This document shows positions 47,801 through 56,628 of a stretch of DNA of 64,000 bases, piece by piece. Position numbers and translations under genes: made by a program. The stretch is from an uncultured Ignavibacteriota bacterium (GTDB taxonomy: Bacteria; Bacteroidota; Ignavibacteria; UBA10030; UBA8401), in contig CAISDA010000059.1 in assembly GCA_903884005.1 (NCBI GenBank), positions 56,681 through 120,680 of the forward strand. Direction: 5' to 3'. Position 1 is the first letter of the stretch, and each line of letters opens with the position of its first letter. Under the pieces are notes generated by a model. That model did no database searches. It was not told the DNA's origin and saw only the letters and a list, made by a program, of their open reading frames with translations.

Positions 47801-48433
47801 GTGAAGGTTCCATTCAAGATCGAAAATGCCTCGGATACGACTAAGCTGAGCGTGCTCATCAAAGAAAGCAGCGGCGTGAAAGGCCGGTGGGACGTCGGCG
47901 ATGAAATCATCGTCCTGACCCCTCCGCCGTACAATCAGGTCTCGACCAATACAATGATGGGCCTCATCTTTAAGCCGTCGTCGACGCTTCCGAACGCCGC
48001 CATACCGGTGATACCTGCCGGCACAATCTATTTGGCGAAAATGAAAAAGCCGTTCGCTGCCTCCGATGCATTCACGATCACGACGAAGGCAGTGTCCTAC
48101 GATGCGCAGAAGGCGATCGAGGATATGACGAAGATCTATGTCGTGCCGAATCCGTATGTTGCATCGAGCCAGTTTGAATTGCCCGGCAATAGGCCCGATC
48201 TGCGCGGCGACAAAATCATCCAGTTCCGCAATCTGCCGACAGACTGTACGATCCGTATCTATACGATCACCGGCGAATTGGTGCAAACGCTCCACAAGAG
48301 CGATACGAACGGATATTTCAATTGGGATGTGCTCTCGTCCGAAAGCCAGCGCCTGGCCTATGGCGTCTACATTTTCCATGTTGAAACACCGCAGGGCGGA
48401 TCGAAGATCGGCCGGCTTGCGATCATAAAGTAG
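44843..48433 (+). CDS. Large secreted calcium-loop protein with FlgD/T9SS-like C-terminus, module 2
   Basis: A 1,196-residue paralogue of the protein at 36817. Signal peptide MKIVIRLLILATAVSMSLRAQ; start at 44843 with AAGGA ten bases ahead. Shared blocks: SWYNSILGEYVYPSYL, WPYYPFPDDSTKRGLGV, IIFFVYTVENASPKTLGKVFFGMFGD, acidic loops (NGDGKDNDDDGIIDESP, DENGDWDVTRDDLGIDG, residues ~357-446), an FN3-like start near 572 (AVPGDKRVTLYWDTA), and the C-terminal VVPNPYVASS ... IRIYTITGELVQTL ... GVYIFHV. Function unknown. It lies between receptor and PorV-like genes just as its paralogue does. Confidence 0.78.
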   Translation: MKIVIRLLILATAVSMSLRAQEKEIDFKTTDAKGLTPSQLQLWNASRDRFFARMEKTSGYMSEIKSLVIQGNKIKTIIYNTMSNSRPGITPNVLDLVWNGLGYGYEFGPLVGAKVPKAGSLTDSVKMVSEGFYGAADGEYSPNGAVKWGWLPKLGYSAPGQPDIASWGARSKVGNDLRLRPPSWPESWYNSILGEYVYPSYLGGNSTVPDEEVYFAVDDWTKAEWPYYPFPDDSTKRGLGVNLEVRIFQYSNPLAQDIIFFVYTVENASPKTLGKVFFGMFGDPHIGGANNYADDAASFIPAREGTVFKNGVDMTSVNGVLTSARSRNLVFAWDPDNKSDIPSIPPGYFGYKFLESPADNGDGKDNDDDGIIDESPFNDKGTYIDGIITPLTTGIADLTKYKAMYGSPKPRWSGDENGDWDVTRDDLGIDGIAGTGDYGEGNGVPDQLFGADGTWLGSEPNFGFRDVNESDQIGLKSFWALVFGGDNRPKNDILMYDKISSDMDSTGLDLLTMPGGSTPTGDNIFLYGCGPFSLKHGDRQRFSIALMMAANLNDLLLHSETSQRVLEANYRFAQPPPKPHVVAVPGDKRVTLYWDTASEEGLDPLLNVNDFEGYKVYRSEDYTFSDVFTITDGNGERFMGKALPGAQWHTPWSDSLKAVYAGGFHPAEFAGRFVKYYMGNPTDVSGLRHEFVDSSVTNGKTYYYAVVAFDHGAYTTSLQLPPTETQAIISRDAVTQEYKFDVNTLAVVPGNPALGLVSSAADIAAGITTTHTRGNGTGTMRFQVLDQKALATGSYDVSFKKIKSGSDSVIALNVLRNMPATETIVGRDLLYVGLHHRNIVKSSMQVVSDANVTINPALIVIDSAGGQIKGVQAGVLKTGSTYTVSYQYYPVMNSIGMAGQDFNPVFDGVRPFVTDEVMAIDSSRSSFQGAKPTGVLVSVDKASVGVLRLAPFDVKITFTKSLGDTTASGAYTTPVDSLKPTAGSLWVKVPFKIENASDTTKLSVLIKESSGVKGRWDVGDEIIVLTPPPYNQVSTNTMMGLIFKPSSTLPNAAIPVIPAGTIYLAKMKKPFAASDAFTITTKAVSYDAQKAIEDMTKIYVVPNPYVASSQFELPGNRPDLRGDKIIQFRNLPTDCTIRIYTITGELVQTLHKSDTNGYFNWDVLSSESQRLAYGVYIFHVETPQGGSKIGRLAIIK

Positions 48434-48529
48434 GAACGCATCTGCCGCGGTGCATCAGGTGCGCCGCGGCGGTGAGTTCATCCGATTAATAAAATATTTT
48501 ATACGAATATTGTCATTGGAGATTGTTGA

Positions 48530-49570
48530 ATGAAAATCAGCATGCGTTTGGTTCTCAGCGTGGTTGTGCTCGGACTCTTCTGCCGGCAGGAAACATCGGC
48601 TCAGTTGTCCCGGACAACGACGAAAGTAGGCACGACGGCGGCGCAGTTCTTAAAAATAGGCGCGGGCGCCCGGTCCATTGGTATGGGCGGCGCTGCGGTG
48701 GCGATGCCCGGCGATGTGTATTCGATCTATTGGAATCCGGGCGCGCTCTCGCGCATTTCAAATTCGGGCGAAGCCACATTCACACATGCGGCGTGGCTTG
48801 CCGATGTGAATTACGATTTCGCCGCCGGCGCGCTCACTGTCGACGGCCTCGGCGTGATCGGACTCTCGGTCACATCGCTTCGTACCCCCCAGGATATCGT
48901 CCGCACAGAAATGAATCCCGACGGGGATGGACGCGTCTGGGATGCGTCGGACTTTTCGATGGGACTCACATTTGCGCGGTCGCTCACCGATCGGTTTTCG
49001 ATCGGCATCACGGCGAAATACATACGCCAGACGATCTGGAACGAAAGTGCGTCGGGTATGGCCTTCGACGTCGGAACGATCTACACGACGCCGTTCAACG
49101 ATCTGAAGATCGGGGCGAGCATTTCAAATTTCGGAACGAAGATGCGCCTGGACGGTTCGGACCTGTCGTTCAATTCGGTGCCGGGAGGACTATCGGGACA
49201 GGGACCGCAGAACGTGGTGTCGCAATACACAACGGACTCGTACGACATACCGCTCACATTCCGCATCGGGCTGTCGATGGACGTGCTCAAGTTTAATTCC
49301 ATACGCGCGACGGCTGCCGTCGATGCGACTCATCCGAACGACAACACAGAATACATCAACTCCGGCCTTGAAGTCGCTTACGACGAAATGATCTTCGGAC
49401 GCGTCGGATATAAATCGTTATTCATGATGGACTCCGAATCGTCGTTGACGTGGGGATTCGGCGTGAACTTCAACCTCTCGACGAACGCTTCTATTAAAGT
49501 AGACTACGCGTTCGCCGATTACAATCGATTGAAAAACGTGCAGTATTTAACGGTGTCGGTGGGGTATTGA
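48530..49570 (+). CDS. PorV/PorQ-family outer-membrane protein, module 2
   Basis: A 346-residue PorV/PorQ-type barrel. Signal peptide to about CRQETSAQ, then KVGTTAAQFLKIGAGARSIGMGGAAVAMPGDVYSIYWNPGALSR. RBS GGAGA precedes the ATG. The barrel ends NVQYLTVSVGY. It is paralogous to the protein at 40501, sharing FARSLTDRFSIGITAKYI and THPNDNTEYINSGLEVAY. As last gene of module 2 it is presumably the membrane partner of the large secreted protein. Confidence 0.85.
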   Translation: MKISMRLVLSVVVLGLFCRQETSAQLSRTTTKVGTTAAQFLKIGAGARSIGMGGAAVAMPGDVYSIYWNPGALSRISNSGEATFTHAAWLADVNYDFAAGALTVDGLGVIGLSVTSLRTPQDIVRTEMNPDGDGRVWDASDFSMGLTFARSLTDRFSIGITAKYIRQTIWNESASGMAFDVGTIYTTPFNDLKIGASISNFGTKMRLDGSDLSFNSVPGGLSGQGPQNVVSQYTTDSYDIPLTFRIGLSMDVLKFNSIRATAAVDATHPNDNTEYINSGLEVAYDEMIFGRVGYKSLFMMDSESSLTWGFGVNFNLSTNASIKVDYAFADYNRLKNVQYLTVSVGY

Positions 49571-49742
49571 TCGAACGCACATCCGGCATCGCCGTATAAT
49601 GGCGGAGCACGGGGCCGAAGGGGATGAACTCCGCGCCGGTTCCGAATGAAAATGACATTGAATCACGGTGGATACGCCTGGTCGACAGGTATATCCATCG
49701 TTTTTTTTATTCCCGACGGTACCACTGATATTCCGTGACCGC

Positions 49743-49771
49743 TTGCATTTTTGTGTAAATAGAATTATCTT
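49743..49771 (+). promoter_or_regulatory. Candidate promoter of the CheB-CheR fusion gene
   Basis: TTGCAT, 17 bp, TATCTT, 71 nt before the start codon. The 272-bp gap (49571-49842) shows no repeat of family A or B. Confidence 0.5.
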
Positions 49772-49842
49772 GATTCATATTTTGCCTGAAGCAAAGCCTG
49801 TTCGTCCGTCGATTATCTGACACAAGAAAAGAGAAGATCAGT

Positions 49843-52800
49843 ATGGCGAAAAAAGACAAGCGCCCGATCCGACCACCTCACATCACCCATCCCGCAGACG
49901 AGTATATGAATAACGAACAGAAACCGACAGATACGTCGAACACGCCGGCCGAAAGTGACGTGCACGTCTCCCCACAACCCGGTTTCCCTATTGTCGGCAT
50001 CGGTGCATCGGCTGGAGGACTGGTGGCTATTGAAGCGTTCTTTTCAGGCATGCCAGCCGATATCGATCCTGGAATGGCCTTTGTGATTGTGCAGCACCTT
50101 GCCCCCGACCACAAGAGCATACTCACGGATCTCATCCGGCGCTACACACGCATGCAGGTCTTCGAAGTGGAAGACGGAATGATCGTGAAACCGAACTGTG
50201 CCTATATTATTCCTCCGAATCGGGACATGGCTTTTTTGAATGGCGCTCTCCAGTTGATGGAGCCGTCGGCACCCCGCGGCCTGCGCCTGCCGATCGATTT
50301 CTTTTTTCGCTCTCTGGCGCAGGACCAGCATGAACAGGCCATTTGTGTTGTGCTTTCGGGCACAGGCAGCGACGGAACTCTGGGCATCCGGGCGATCAAG
50401 GGTGAAGGCGGCATGGTGATGGTTCAGAGCCCCGCATCCACCGAGTACGACGGCATGCCGCGCAGCGCCATCGCGACCGGCCTTGTGGACTACCAACTAC
50501 TGCCTGCCGAGATGCCTGCACAGATCATCGCCTATGTGTCCCATGCATTTGGAAAATTTATCTGGCGTACTGCAACCCCCGCGTCGACCGGCGACAATGC
50601 GCTTAAAAAAATATTTGTTCTCCTTCGTGTGCACACGGGCCATGACTTTTCGGAATACAAGCCCACCACCATTCGTCGCCGCATTAAACGGCGCATGGCC
50701 GTTCAGCAGATAGAAACGATAGAAGGCTACGTGAAGTACCTCCAGCAGACTTCGGCCGAGGTCGAGGCGCTCTTTAGAGACCTGTTGATCGGCGTGACAA
50801 ATTTTTTCAGAGACCCGGAGGCTTTCAAGGTGCTGGAGGAAGAAGTCATTCCCAAACTCTTTGCCGGCAAACCCGCCGGCTCGGTGATACGCATTTGGTC
50901 GGCGGGGTGTTCCACCGGCGAGGAAGCGTATTCCCTGGCCATGCTCTCCCAGGAGCGATTGGAAACCCTTAGGCAGGATTATAAAATACAGGTGTTCGCC
51001 ACCGACATCGACAGTCAGGCCATCGTCGTTGCGCGCACCGGTCTGTACCCGGCCAGCATCGCAGCAGACATCACGCCCGAACGCTTGGCGCGTTTTTTTT
51101 CGTTCGAAAATGAAGGCGGCGCGTACCGTATCCACAAAGGCATTCGCGACATGCTGATCTTTTCCGAACAGGACTTGATCAAAGACCCGCCTTTCTCCAA
51201 ACTCGACATGATCAGCTGCCGCAATCTCCTGATCTATTTGGGAGCCGATTTGCAGAAGAAGCTCCTTCCCTTGTTTCACTACGCGCTGAATCCGGCCGGT
51301 GCTCTCTTTCTCGGTACATCGGAGACAGTGGGGGAATTCAACGACATGTTTGCCGTGCTGGACCGCAAAGCAAAACTCTATCGGCGTAAGGATGATGTCA
51401 GCGGCATGCAGCGCGCCGCATTGGCCCGTTTTCTTCCCCCCTTGGCCGCTCACACCGAGGCTGTTCCGCAACAATTCGGCAAAGTGCCGGTCTCAACGAA
51501 AATATGGCTCCGCGATCTGACTGAACAGGCGCTGCTGCAGCAATTCGGTTCCGTCGGCATGCTCGTCACTGCCCGGGGTGATATTTTGTATCTTCATGGA
51601 CGCACCGGCATGTACCTGGAACCCGCTCCCGGCGAGGTGGGCGTCAACAACATCCTCAAGATGGCTCGCGAGGGATTACGGCGCGACTTAACAACGGCGC
51701 TTCACAGAGCAGCAGAGGGCAAGGAGATTGTGCGGCAAACGGGGCTGCGTGTAAAGACCAACGGCCATTTCACCACTGTCGATCTTACGATCCGTCCGGT
51801 GACCGCAGGCTCGACAGTGAAGACCGAGTCGACACTCTATCTTGTTGTCCTCGAGGAAGCGGCACCTATCGCTCCCCGACAGGAACAGGCGGACGCCGCC
51901 GGAGAAACGGCGGCGCAGGGTGCGGATACAGACACACGCATCGCCGTGCTCAAGCAGGAATTACGTGCCAAGGAGGAGTATCTTCAGACCACCAACGAGG
52001 AACTCGAGACCGCCAACGAGGAATTGAAATCTTCGAACGAAGAGATGCAGTCTGTGAACGAGGAACTGCAATCGACCAACGAGGAACTCGAAACGTCCAA
52101 GGAAGAACTGCAATCGGTGAACGAGGAACTGGCGACGATCAACGCCGAACTGCAGATGAAGCTGGGAGATCTGCTGCGCGCAAACAACGACATGAACAAC
52201 CTGCTTGCGGGTACGGGCATCGGCACTGTGTTTGTCGATCATCATTTGCACATACTGCGCTTTACGCCGGCCGCTACCCGGATCATCAACCTGATACAGG
52301 CCGACGTGGGCCGGCCGGTGACACACATTGTCTCCAACCTGGTTGGCTACGACCGCCTGCAGGCCGATGCCCAGTCCGTACTCGACACGTTGATACCAAA
52401 AGAAGTGGAAGTGCAGACAAAGGAGGGGGCGTGGTATACGATGTGCCTCCAACCATACCGCACGCTGGATAATGTGATCGAAGGAGCCGTTATCACATTC
52501 GTTGATATCACAAAGCGTAAACTGGCGGAACACGAGCTGCGCGAGAGCGAATCCCGATTCCAGCAAATTGCCGAATCGCTGCCGCAGCTTGTATGGACGA
52601 GCCGTCCCGACGGGCTCTGTGATTACATCGGACCGCAATGGTCTGAATTTACCGGTGTGCCGAATATCCAGCTGCTGGGGTATGCATGGCTCGACCGTGT
52701 CCACCCCGATGACCGAAGCGCGCTGATGATTTCGTGGAACCTGGCCGTTTTTAACGGGGAACCGTTCAGGGCTGAATTCCGGATCTGCAGCCGCAGCGGC

Positions 52801-52908
52801 GAGTATCATTCATTCGTCACGCACGCGACGGCATTGCGCGACGCCCTCGGGAACATTGTAAAATGGTTTGGCATCAACATGGACGTCACCGACCGCCGGT
52901 CTCTGTAG
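49843..52908 (+). CDS. CheB-CheR-coiled coil-PAS fusion protein
   Basis: A 1,021-residue fusion of receptor-modification domains. CheB methylesterase (residues ~45-230) has its catalytic Ser in GIGASAGGLVA, His in VQHLAPDHKS and Asp in SGTGSDGTLG; it lacks the usual receiver domain. CheR methyltransferase (~265-520) has TTIRRRIKRRM, WSAGCSTGEEAYSLA and SCRNLLIYL. A region of about eight heptads built on NEELxxx (~706-772) forms a long coiled coil, followed by two PAS domains (~780-890, ~905-1020). No kinase domain follows in the same ORF; the next gene supplies one. No chemoreceptors are nearby, so a sensory rather than chemotactic role is likely. Confidence 0.9.
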   Translation: MAKKDKRPIRPPHITHPADEYMNNEQKPTDTSNTPAESDVHVSPQPGFPIVGIGASAGGLVAIEAFFSGMPADIDPGMAFVIVQHLAPDHKSILTDLIRRYTRMQVFEVEDGMIVKPNCAYIIPPNRDMAFLNGALQLMEPSAPRGLRLPIDFFFRSLAQDQHEQAICVVLSGTGSDGTLGIRAIKGEGGMVMVQSPASTEYDGMPRSAIATGLVDYQLLPAEMPAQIIAYVSHAFGKFIWRTATPASTGDNALKKIFVLLRVHTGHDFSEYKPTTIRRRIKRRMAVQQIETIEGYVKYLQQTSAEVEALFRDLLIGVTNFFRDPEAFKVLEEEVIPKLFAGKPAGSVIRIWSAGCSTGEEAYSLAMLSQERLETLRQDYKIQVFATDIDSQAIVVARTGLYPASIAADITPERLARFFSFENEGGAYRIHKGIRDMLIFSEQDLIKDPPFSKLDMISCRNLLIYLGADLQKKLLPLFHYALNPAGALFLGTSETVGEFNDMFAVLDRKAKLYRRKDDVSGMQRAALARFLPPLAAHTEAVPQQFGKVPVSTKIWLRDLTEQALLQQFGSVGMLVTARGDILYLHGRTGMYLEPAPGEVGVNNILKMAREGLRRDLTTALHRAAEGKEIVRQTGLRVKTNGHFTTVDLTIRPVTAGSTVKTESTLYLVVLEEAAPIAPRQEQADAAGETAAQGADTDTRIAVLKQELRAKEEYLQTTNEELETANEELKSSNEEMQSVNEELQSTNEELETSKEELQSVNEELATINAELQMKLGDLLRANNDMNNLLAGTGIGTVFVDHHLHILRFTPAATRIINLIQADVGRPVTHIVSNLVGYDRLQADAQSVLDTLIPKEVEVQTKEGAWYTMCLQPYRTLDNVIEGAVITFVDITKRKLAEHELRESESRFQQIAESLPQLVWTSRPDGLCDYIGPQWSEFTGVPNIQLLGYAWLDRVHPDDRSALMISWNLAVFNGEPFRAEFRICSRSGEYHSFVTHATALRDALGNIVKWFGINMDVTDRRSL

Positions 52909-52967
52909 CCGATCGGCACCATGGGCGGGTTGTGACGGCCGCCCGTACTTGAATGGAGGTCAGTAGT

Positions 52968-54707
52968 ATGAGCATCAACGATAAACGGTCGATCACCGAT
53001 GCGGAACTGCGCAGAAGAGCCGAAGCGGCCAGCGCAGGGAGAGCGGCACACGCGCCGGAGGACCTCGAATCTCTTTCACCCGATGAGATCCGGCGGCTGG
53101 TTCACGAATTGCGCGTGCATCAGATCGAGCTGGAGATGCAGAACGAGGAACTGCGCCGCGCGCAGGCGGACCTCGACGCGGCGCGAGCGCGTTATTTCGA
53201 CCTCTACCACCTGGCGCCCATCGGCTATGTCTCCGTCAGCGAGAAGGGGTTGCTCCTCGAGGCGAATCTCACCGCCGCCGGAATGCTCGGCGTCGTGCGC
53301 AGCGCGCTTGCCAGGCAGCCGATGACACGGTTCATCGTCCCCGAAGACCAGGATGTTTTTTATCGGCACAACAGGCGCCTGTTCGAATCCGGAGAGCCGC
53401 AGGCGTGCGAACTGCGCATGCAAAAAAAAGACGGCACGAAATTCTGGGCGCGGCTGGAATCGAATGTGTCGCAGGATGAGGATGGTGCCAACGTCTGCAG
53501 GACCGCAGTGAGCGATATATCCGTTCAGAAACAAGCCGACGAAGATCATGTGAAGTTGGAACACCTCAGGCTTGAAACGCAAATGCAGCAAACGCAGAAG
53601 CTCGAATCCCTCGGCGTTCTTGCAAGCGGCATCGCTCACGACTTCAACGACCTCATGGGCGGGATTTTCGGCTATATCGATCTGGCAATAGCAAAATCGA
53701 AGGACGAGACCGTCTCTCAGTATCTCAAAAAAGCCGTCGCGACGATCGACCGTGCTCGCGGATTGACGGCGCAATTGCTGACATTCGCCAAAGGCGGCGC
53801 TCCGCTTCAAAAAATCACTACCGTATTTCCGTTCATCCGCGACACCGTTCAATTTGCCCTCAGCGGTGCGAATGTGTCGTGTCGATTCGACGCGGCCGAT
53901 GATCTGTGGCTGTGCAACATAGACACAACCCAGATCGCCCAATTGATCGAGAACCTTGTCCTCAACGCTCAGCAGGCGATGCCCGACGGGGGAACGATCG
54001 ATGTGACGGCATGCAATTGCCATCTGGAGGGACAAGAACTCCCGTCTCTCACCAGAGGCGACTATGTGAGAGTTTCGATCAGGGACTATGGCATTGGCAT
54101 CTTAAAAGAGAGTCTTCCCCGTATTTTTGACCCGTTTTATACCACAAAAACGAAGGGGCGGGGCCTCGGCCTGGCCACGTGTTATTCCATTATTCATCGG
54201 CATGGCGGCACGATCGATGTCGAATCGGAACCCGGCCGGGGAAGTACGTTTCATGTGTATTTGCCGGCATCAGTAGACGTGGGTTCGACTGACGCTGCCG
54301 ATGCCGCCGGAACGCACGAAGGCAGCGGAACGATCATCGTGATGGACGACGAAGAGGTGATGAGAGACACGATCAAGAATATTCTTGAATCGCACGGTTA
54401 CACCGTTGTGTGTGCAAGGGAAGGCAGAGAAGCAGTACATTTCTTTACCGAAGAAACAACGGCGCACCACCCAATCGTTGCGGTCATTTTGGATCTCACT
54501 GTTCCCGGCGGCATGGGAGGTAAGGCTGCCGTTGCGGAGATTCGTAAAAAAAACCCGGAGGTTCCCATTTTCGCCGCAAGTGGATATGCCGACGATCCCG
54601 TCATTAAAAATCCCGGCGGGTACGGTTTCACCTCCAGCATCACCAAACCGTTTCGGGGATCGGAACTGATAGACATGCTTGAACGGTATGTGACGAAAGT
54701 CACATGA
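52968..54707 (+). CDS. PAS-histidine kinase-receiver hybrid
   Basis: A 579-residue cytosolic hybrid kinase. An N-terminal Arg/Glu-rich helix (ELEMQNEELRRAQADLDAARARY) leads to a PAS domain (~75-185). The phosphoacceptor is His224 in ASGIAHDFNDLM; the ATPase domain has ENLVLNAQQAMP, RDYGIGI and GRGLGLATCYSIIHRHGG; a C-terminal receiver has MDDEEVMRD and phosphoacceptor Asp509 in VILDLTVPGG. Start 52968 has GGAGG eight bases ahead; the ATG at 52953 overlaps that site. It follows the CheB-CheR-PAS gene by 59 bp, so the two probably form one pathway with no DNA-binding output visible here. Confidence 0.9.
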   Translation: MSINDKRSITDAELRRRAEAASAGRAAHAPEDLESLSPDEIRRLVHELRVHQIELEMQNEELRRAQADLDAARARYFDLYHLAPIGYVSVSEKGLLLEANLTAAGMLGVVRSALARQPMTRFIVPEDQDVFYRHNRRLFESGEPQACELRMQKKDGTKFWARLESNVSQDEDGANVCRTAVSDISVQKQADEDHVKLEHLRLETQMQQTQKLESLGVLASGIAHDFNDLMGGIFGYIDLAIAKSKDETVSQYLKKAVATIDRARGLTAQLLTFAKGGAPLQKITTVFPFIRDTVQFALSGANVSCRFDAADDLWLCNIDTTQIAQLIENLVLNAQQAMPDGGTIDVTACNCHLEGQELPSLTRGDYVRVSIRDYGIGILKESLPRIFDPFYTTKTKGRGLGLATCYSIIHRHGGTIDVESEPGRGSTFHVYLPASVDVGSTDAADAAGTHEGSGTIIVMDDEEVMRDTIKNILESHGYTVVCAREGREAVHFFTEETTAHHPIVAVILDLTVPGGMGGKAAVAEIRKKNPEVPIFAASGYADDPVIKNPGGYGFTSSITKPFRGSELIDMLERYVTKVT

Positions 54708-54743
54708 CAAGCGGGCGCCGCCTGGGTGCAGGGCACTCACCGC

Positions 54744-55943
54744 TCATTCCAGCCAGGAAAGGATCTCGAATCCGCCGGTCATCGGATAGGGGAAATACAC
54801 GGGCGGCGATGTTTCCACACGGCTATCATACTTCATGTAAAAATTCGCCCCTTTCGCCATGCCGGTGCCGAAGTTGGTCGAATTGATGTCGCGTGTGATG
54901 AACGTGCCGACGATCTTTATTTGTTTCATCGGAGATTCGTTCGCCAGTCCTGTTTTCAGCGTTGTATTTTGATTGGAGAAGTACGAACCGTCCATGCGTA
55001 TCGGGATCTGTTGAATGGTGAGATCCGCGGCGCTGATGATGCCGAGCATGTCGGTGGACGACGGTGTGATGAGCGGGTCCGGCGCATACCGAATGTTGTC
55101 TTCAATAAATGTCGATCCCGTTGTCGAAGACGTGGTTCCGCCTGTTGTAATGGTCGACGCAACCGTGATGTTGCCGTGGACCGTCCCTTGCACATGCAGC
55201 GCCCCGTCGTTGATGCATATCTTTCCATTGCTCGAGAGCACTGTATCCCCGCTCCATGAGCCGCCGGCGCTCGTTTTATATTTCACCTTGCCGTTCGCCT
55301 GAAAATCCAGCCAGAGCTCCCCGCCGTTCTTGTAATATCCGCCGCTTGTCGCCGCTGTTTTCAGCAATGTGACATACGGATCATAATTGGGGAAGGCCAC
55401 ATTCACACCCGTCTGATACCCGCCCAGAAACTTGGGGGTTCCCGATGCCGTTTTCAGGGAACCCATAGTGGCCTTCTCGATGAACACGGGGCCTCCCTGC
55501 GTGAATAATTTATTATTGAAGTGTATCGACCCGTTGATCGTATCCCCGTCGCGGAGCTTTGCGGCGCTCGATACGTTGTCGCTGTACATTGCAAACTTCA
55601 GGAAGTGGCTCGGACTCAGCAAGACGGTGATGGTGTGCGACGATCCGTAATATGTTCCGACGGAGGTGAGCGTCACGCTCCCCGATGAGGAATCCACCAG
55701 CGTCACGTTGACCGTGCCGTCGTTGAACGGCATATTTGAATATCCCGCCCGCCATGTGTTATCCAGGAAGAACTGGTCGCACGCCATATTGGCTCCCGCC
55801 GCGGCGATGTCGTAACACTGCGAGGTTTCATAATACGTGATGCAGTTATTCATCGCATCGGTCGACACGCTGTTCATCTGCCCTCCGAAGAGGAGCATGA
55901 GCGTTGTCATTGCCATCACCAAATATATCGCTGTGCGTCCCAT
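54744..55943 (-). CDS. N-terminally anchored protein, pilus-assembly-like (PilX/DUF4900-like)
   Basis: A 399-residue protein with an N-terminal hydrophobic anchor (MGRTAIYLVMAMTTLMLLFGGQM) and a beta-rich, Ser/Thr/Gly-rich body (GDTINGSIHFNNKLFTQGGPVFIEKATMGS, GALHVQGTVHGNITVAS) resembling the shell-like repeats in DUF4900/PilX-type proteins. It is the last of three leftward genes whose products all begin with a membrane helix. A minor pseudopilin or pilus-tip-like role is inferred from size, anchor and order, not from a conserved catalytic motif. Confidence 0.55.
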   Translation of the reverse strand: MGRTAIYLVMAMTTLMLLFGGQMNSVSTDAMNNCITYYETSQCYDIAAAGANMACDQFFLDNTWRAGYSNMPFNDGTVNVTLVDSSSGSVTLTSVGTYYGSSHTITVLLSPSHFLKFAMYSDNVSSAAKLRDGDTINGSIHFNNKLFTQGGPVFIEKATMGSLKTASGTPKFLGGYQTGVNVAFPNYDPYVTLLKTAATSGGYYKNGGELWLDFQANGKVKYKTSAGGSWSGDTVLSSNGKICINDGALHVQGTVHGNITVASTITTGGTTSSTTGSTFIEDNIRYAPDPLITPSSTDMLGIISAADLTIQQIPIRMDGSYFSNQNTTLKTGLANESPMKQIKIVGTFITRDINSTNFGTGMAKGANFYMKYDSRVETSPPVYFPYPMTGGFEILSWLE

Positions 55944-55971
55944 AATGCGTTACGCCCGTAGTAATGTACAC

Positions 55972-56619
55972 CTACCTATTATTTAAGTTCCGCGCGATCA
56001 TCCGGATCTGCCGCCACGAGGCACTCTGATAGAGCGTGTCGGATGCCGATGTGTGATAATATTTTGTAAACTTGACCGGACTCTCCACCTGTATCGTTAT
56101 CTGCAGCGATTGTATCTCCCTCGGGTCGGCAACAGGCGTGGCAAGTTTGACATGGAACGCATCATAATATTGCAGATTAAAGATCGTAACGCCCATTCCC
56201 ACTCCCACAGGCGTTTCGTTGTTGATGACCCTATACAATAAGCGGTCGTTGGGGTTCGGCGTCATGGACAGTTCGCTTGTGGGACCGACATAATAGGAGA
56301 GCGAGTCGAGACTGCCGTCGCCCGTGTAGGGCGCTCCCCCCGCGGCTATATCGGTCCAGAAGACGATCTTGCTTGTGTCGGCATAGCGTATCGCGCTTGT
56401 CGCAACGGGGATCTTCGTGTAATCTTTGCAGTACCCGATCTTCCTGAAATCATACTCGAGAAGCGTCGTCACAGCCACGAGATTTTCCTGAACGATCAAG
56501 TCTCCGCGGAAGTCTTGAATGTTCTCGGATGTACCGTAATTCAATTGAAACACGATCAGAAGCAGGGCTCCGAAAACGAACGAAGAAGCGATGATGTCTA
56601 TGATTGTCTGCGAACCCAT
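55972..56619 (-). CDS. Pseudopilin-like anchored protein (PilW-like)
   Basis: A 215-residue protein with an N-terminal helix (MGSQTIIDIIASSFVFGALLLIVFQLNYG), followed by VQENLVAVTTLLEYDFRKIGYC and a beta-rich body ending WRQIRMIARNLNN. The pattern of helix then LEYDFRKIGY is like PilW/GspJ-type minor pseudopilins, but the GFTLIE prepilin-peptidase site is absent. It is 9 bp downstream of the third gene of this set. Confidence 0.5.
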   Translation of the reverse strand: MGSQTIIDIIASSFVFGALLLIVFQLNYGTSENIQDFRGDLIVQENLVAVTTLLEYDFRKIGYCKDYTKIPVATSAIRYADTSKIVFWTDIAAGGAPYTGDGSLDSLSYYVGPTSELSMTPNPNDRLLYRVINNETPVGVGMGVTIFNLQYYDAFHVKLATPVADPREIQSLQITIQVESPVKFTKYYHTSASDTLYQSASWRQIRMIARNLNNR

Positions 56620-56628
56620 ACATGCGCC

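Noticed and set aside
34034-49570. SusCD-type polysaccharide utilisation locus
   Set aside because: Receptors are SusC-like in domain plan, but no SusD-like gene and no glycosidase lies in the modules.
51961-52809. Minus-strand ORF of 282 residues rich in LQFLVxRL repeats
   Set aside because: It is the antisense reading of the NEEL heptad coil of the CheB-CheR fusion, so the repeat pattern is derived.
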